Shown here piece after piece: positions 62,964 through 64,000 of a DNA stretch of 64,000 bases. The notes beneath the pieces are model-generated. The model did not search any database and had not been told where the DNA came from. It saw only the letters and a list, made by a program, of their open reading frames with translations. Each line of letters opens with the position of its first letter. The stretch's first letter is position 1. A program made the position numbers and the translations under genes. Source of the stretch: Oscillatoriaceae cyanobacterium Prado104 (lineage in GTDB: Bacteria; Cyanobacteriota; Cyanobacteriia; Cyanobacteriales; Microcoleaceae); NCBI GenBank assembly GCA_025454405.1, contig JALOON010000048.1:1-64000 (forward strand), written 5' to 3'.

Positions 62964-64000
62964 ATGAATGCGGAATCAACTACCAACATGATGAATGCAG
63001 AAGCAGCTACAAACCTTCTAAATAATTTTGTTCTAGAACAGAAAGGTCAACCTTTAGACCGCTTGCAGCAGGCGATCGTTCAAGGAGTATTAGAAGGTAT
63101 GACATATCAAGAAATCAAGGACAACTATCCGATCGCGCGGCACTTTTCAATAGGCTTCTTAGCGCGATGCAAAGCTTACGATTTGTGGAAATTGCTGACA
63201 GAAATATTTCAAGATGCAGGAATTATCAGCCCTGATGAAAAAGTCCGCAACAAAAATTTGTGGGAGAGCATTATGAGATTAAAACAGCACATTGAAAAGT
63301 CAGAATCTGCGGACGATCGACCCCCCGTGCCGCTAGATTCGATGCTGGACAGAAAATTGCGAATGCGTTACCGAGTTACCGAACATTTGGTGAGTACCGA
63401 GTTTAGCGATACTTATCTTGCTGAAGACGAAGATGTTCCCGATCGCCCTTTATGTGCGGTCAAACGCTTGAAAAGTCAGGCGGACGAAACAACGAAACTG
63501 TTCGAGCGAGAAGCGCGAGTATTGTGCAAATTGGGCAAGCACGATCGGATACCAGAACTGTTAGCTCGCTTTCAGGAAGATGGTTATTTCTATTTAATTA
63601 TGCAATTCATCGAAGGGCAGCCATTGAGTCAAGAATTGAAAGAAGGTCAACCCTGGGAAGAACATGAAGTCTGTGCTTTATTGCAGGAGATTTTAGAAAT
63701 TCTCGCCTTCGTTCACCAACATGATGTCATCCACCGCGACGTTCACCCAGACAACTTAATTCGGCGGGCTAATGACAGCAAAATAGTATTAATTGATTTC
63801 GGGACAGTTAAAGAAATTAATCTCTCGCAAAACAGCCGGGGCCAAACGCAATCGCGGGGCGGAACTCACAGAGAATATATGCCGCCAGAACAAGCAATCG
63901 GTTCGCCGAAATTGTGCAGCGACGTTTACGCCGTCGGTTTGTTGGGAATTCAAGCCCTGACTGGTTTGTCTCCCAAAGAACTCAAGGTAAATCAAGAAAC
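62964..64000 (+). CDS. Ser/Thr protein kinase, cut by window end
   Basis: Open from ATG 62964 to the window end (345 codons visible). Residues ~20-95 resemble the N-terminal HTH-like module of cyanobacterial NACHT/WD40/kinase proteins (LDRLQQAIVQGVLEGMTYQE...KNLWESIM). The kinase begins at about 130: CAVKRLKS (Lys), FEREARVLCKLGKHDRIPEL, catalytic VIHRDVHPDNLI (the common Lys after HRDx is His here), VLIDFGTVKE and the activation-segment end REYMPPEQAIG. The C-terminal domains lie outside. Its long, repeat-rich leader may be regulatory. Confidence 0.9.
   Translation, partial: MNAESTTNMMNAEAATNLLNNFVLEQKGQPLDRLQQAIVQGVLEGMTYQEIKDNYPIARHFSIGFLARCKAYDLWKLLTEIFQDAGIISPDEKVRNKNLWESIMRLKQHIEKSESADDRPPVPLDSMLDRKLRMRYRVTEHLVSTEFSDTYLAEDEDVPDRPLCAVKRLKSQADETTKLFEREARVLCKLGKHDRIPELLARFQEDGYFYLIMQFIEGQPLSQELKEGQPWEEHEVCALLQEILEILAFVHQHDVIHRDVHPDNLIRRANDSKIVLIDFGTVKEINLSQNSRGQTQSRGGTHREYMPPEQAIGSPKLCSDVYAVGLLGIQALTGLSPKELKVNQE

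Overview
The window is a cyanobacterial chromosome segment, most likely from a filamentous, phycoerythrin-containing Oscillatoriales (Microcoleus/Oscillatoria type; the order is inferred). Signs of this are the very frequent HIP1 octamer GCGATCGC, a phycoerythrin cluster (cpeB, cpeA, cpeY, cpeZ), a bacteriophytochrome-like sensor, an HCF173-like CIA30 protein, CobN, many short tandem heptamer repeats and numerous dispersed inverted repeats. No standard rRNA or tRNA gene and no CRISPR array were seen.

Layout. 0-4.3 kb: a DUF6745-like gene with a degraded partial copy of its 3' end, a CgeB-like glycosyltransferase and two TnpB fragments. 4.4-8.1 kb: sulfate adenylyltransferase and a large caspase-fold protein that has lost its catalytic dyad. 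8.2-11.7 kb (minus strand): cpeBA followed by the PEB lyase genes cpeY and cpeZ. 12-13.4 kb: a double-GNAT gene between two near-identical promoter/leader copies. 13.7-18.1 kb: the most remarkable region, with a small ubiquitin-like protein, four tRNA-mimicking Y-RNA-like elements, two uncharacterised genes, a fifth minimal Y-like RNA and a Ro60/TROVE-like vWA protein. 18.2-19.8 kb: two toxin-antitoxin pairs and a DUF433-like gene. 21.3-23.3 kb: a conserved protein of unknown function, a four-helix-bundle gene and a ThiF/E1-like adenylyltransferase that could activate the ubiquitin-like protein. 23.4-34.9 kb: envelope and secreted proteins (peptidoglycan-binding, L,D-transpeptidase), TPR, Uma2 remnant, two GNATs, an ATP-grasp protein, a PIN toxin pair and a Ser/Thr kinase with a PAN-like tail. 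35-43.9 kb: livG/livF, an EamA transporter, cobN (with intergenic repeats embedded in frame) and an AAA-ATPase/DUF3226 pair resembling a two-gene defence module. 43.9-54.7 kb: DUF1574-like lipoprotein, NAD kinase, TPR, several gene remnants, Sir2, DUF6891, a full Uma2 paralogue and the CIA30 gene. 55-64 kb: the phytochrome-like kinase homologue without its phospho-acceptor His, an Hpt protein, an ABC-2 exporter, an RTX protein and a Ser/Thr kinase cut by the window end.

Working model for 13.7-23.3 kb (inference): the Ro-like protein binds the basal helices of the five RNAs. Their distal modules imitate tRNA in two topologies, one in normal order and one circularly permuted at the anticodon loop. 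The Ubl (ending in Gly) and the E1-like enzyme may be a conjugation or sulfur-carrier branch of the same locus, now separated from the Ro gene by toxin-antitoxin cassettes. Ro proteins with YrlA-type RNAs are known from other bacteria; the multi-RNA array, the coexistence of two tRNA topologies and the Ubl linkage are the parts that look new.
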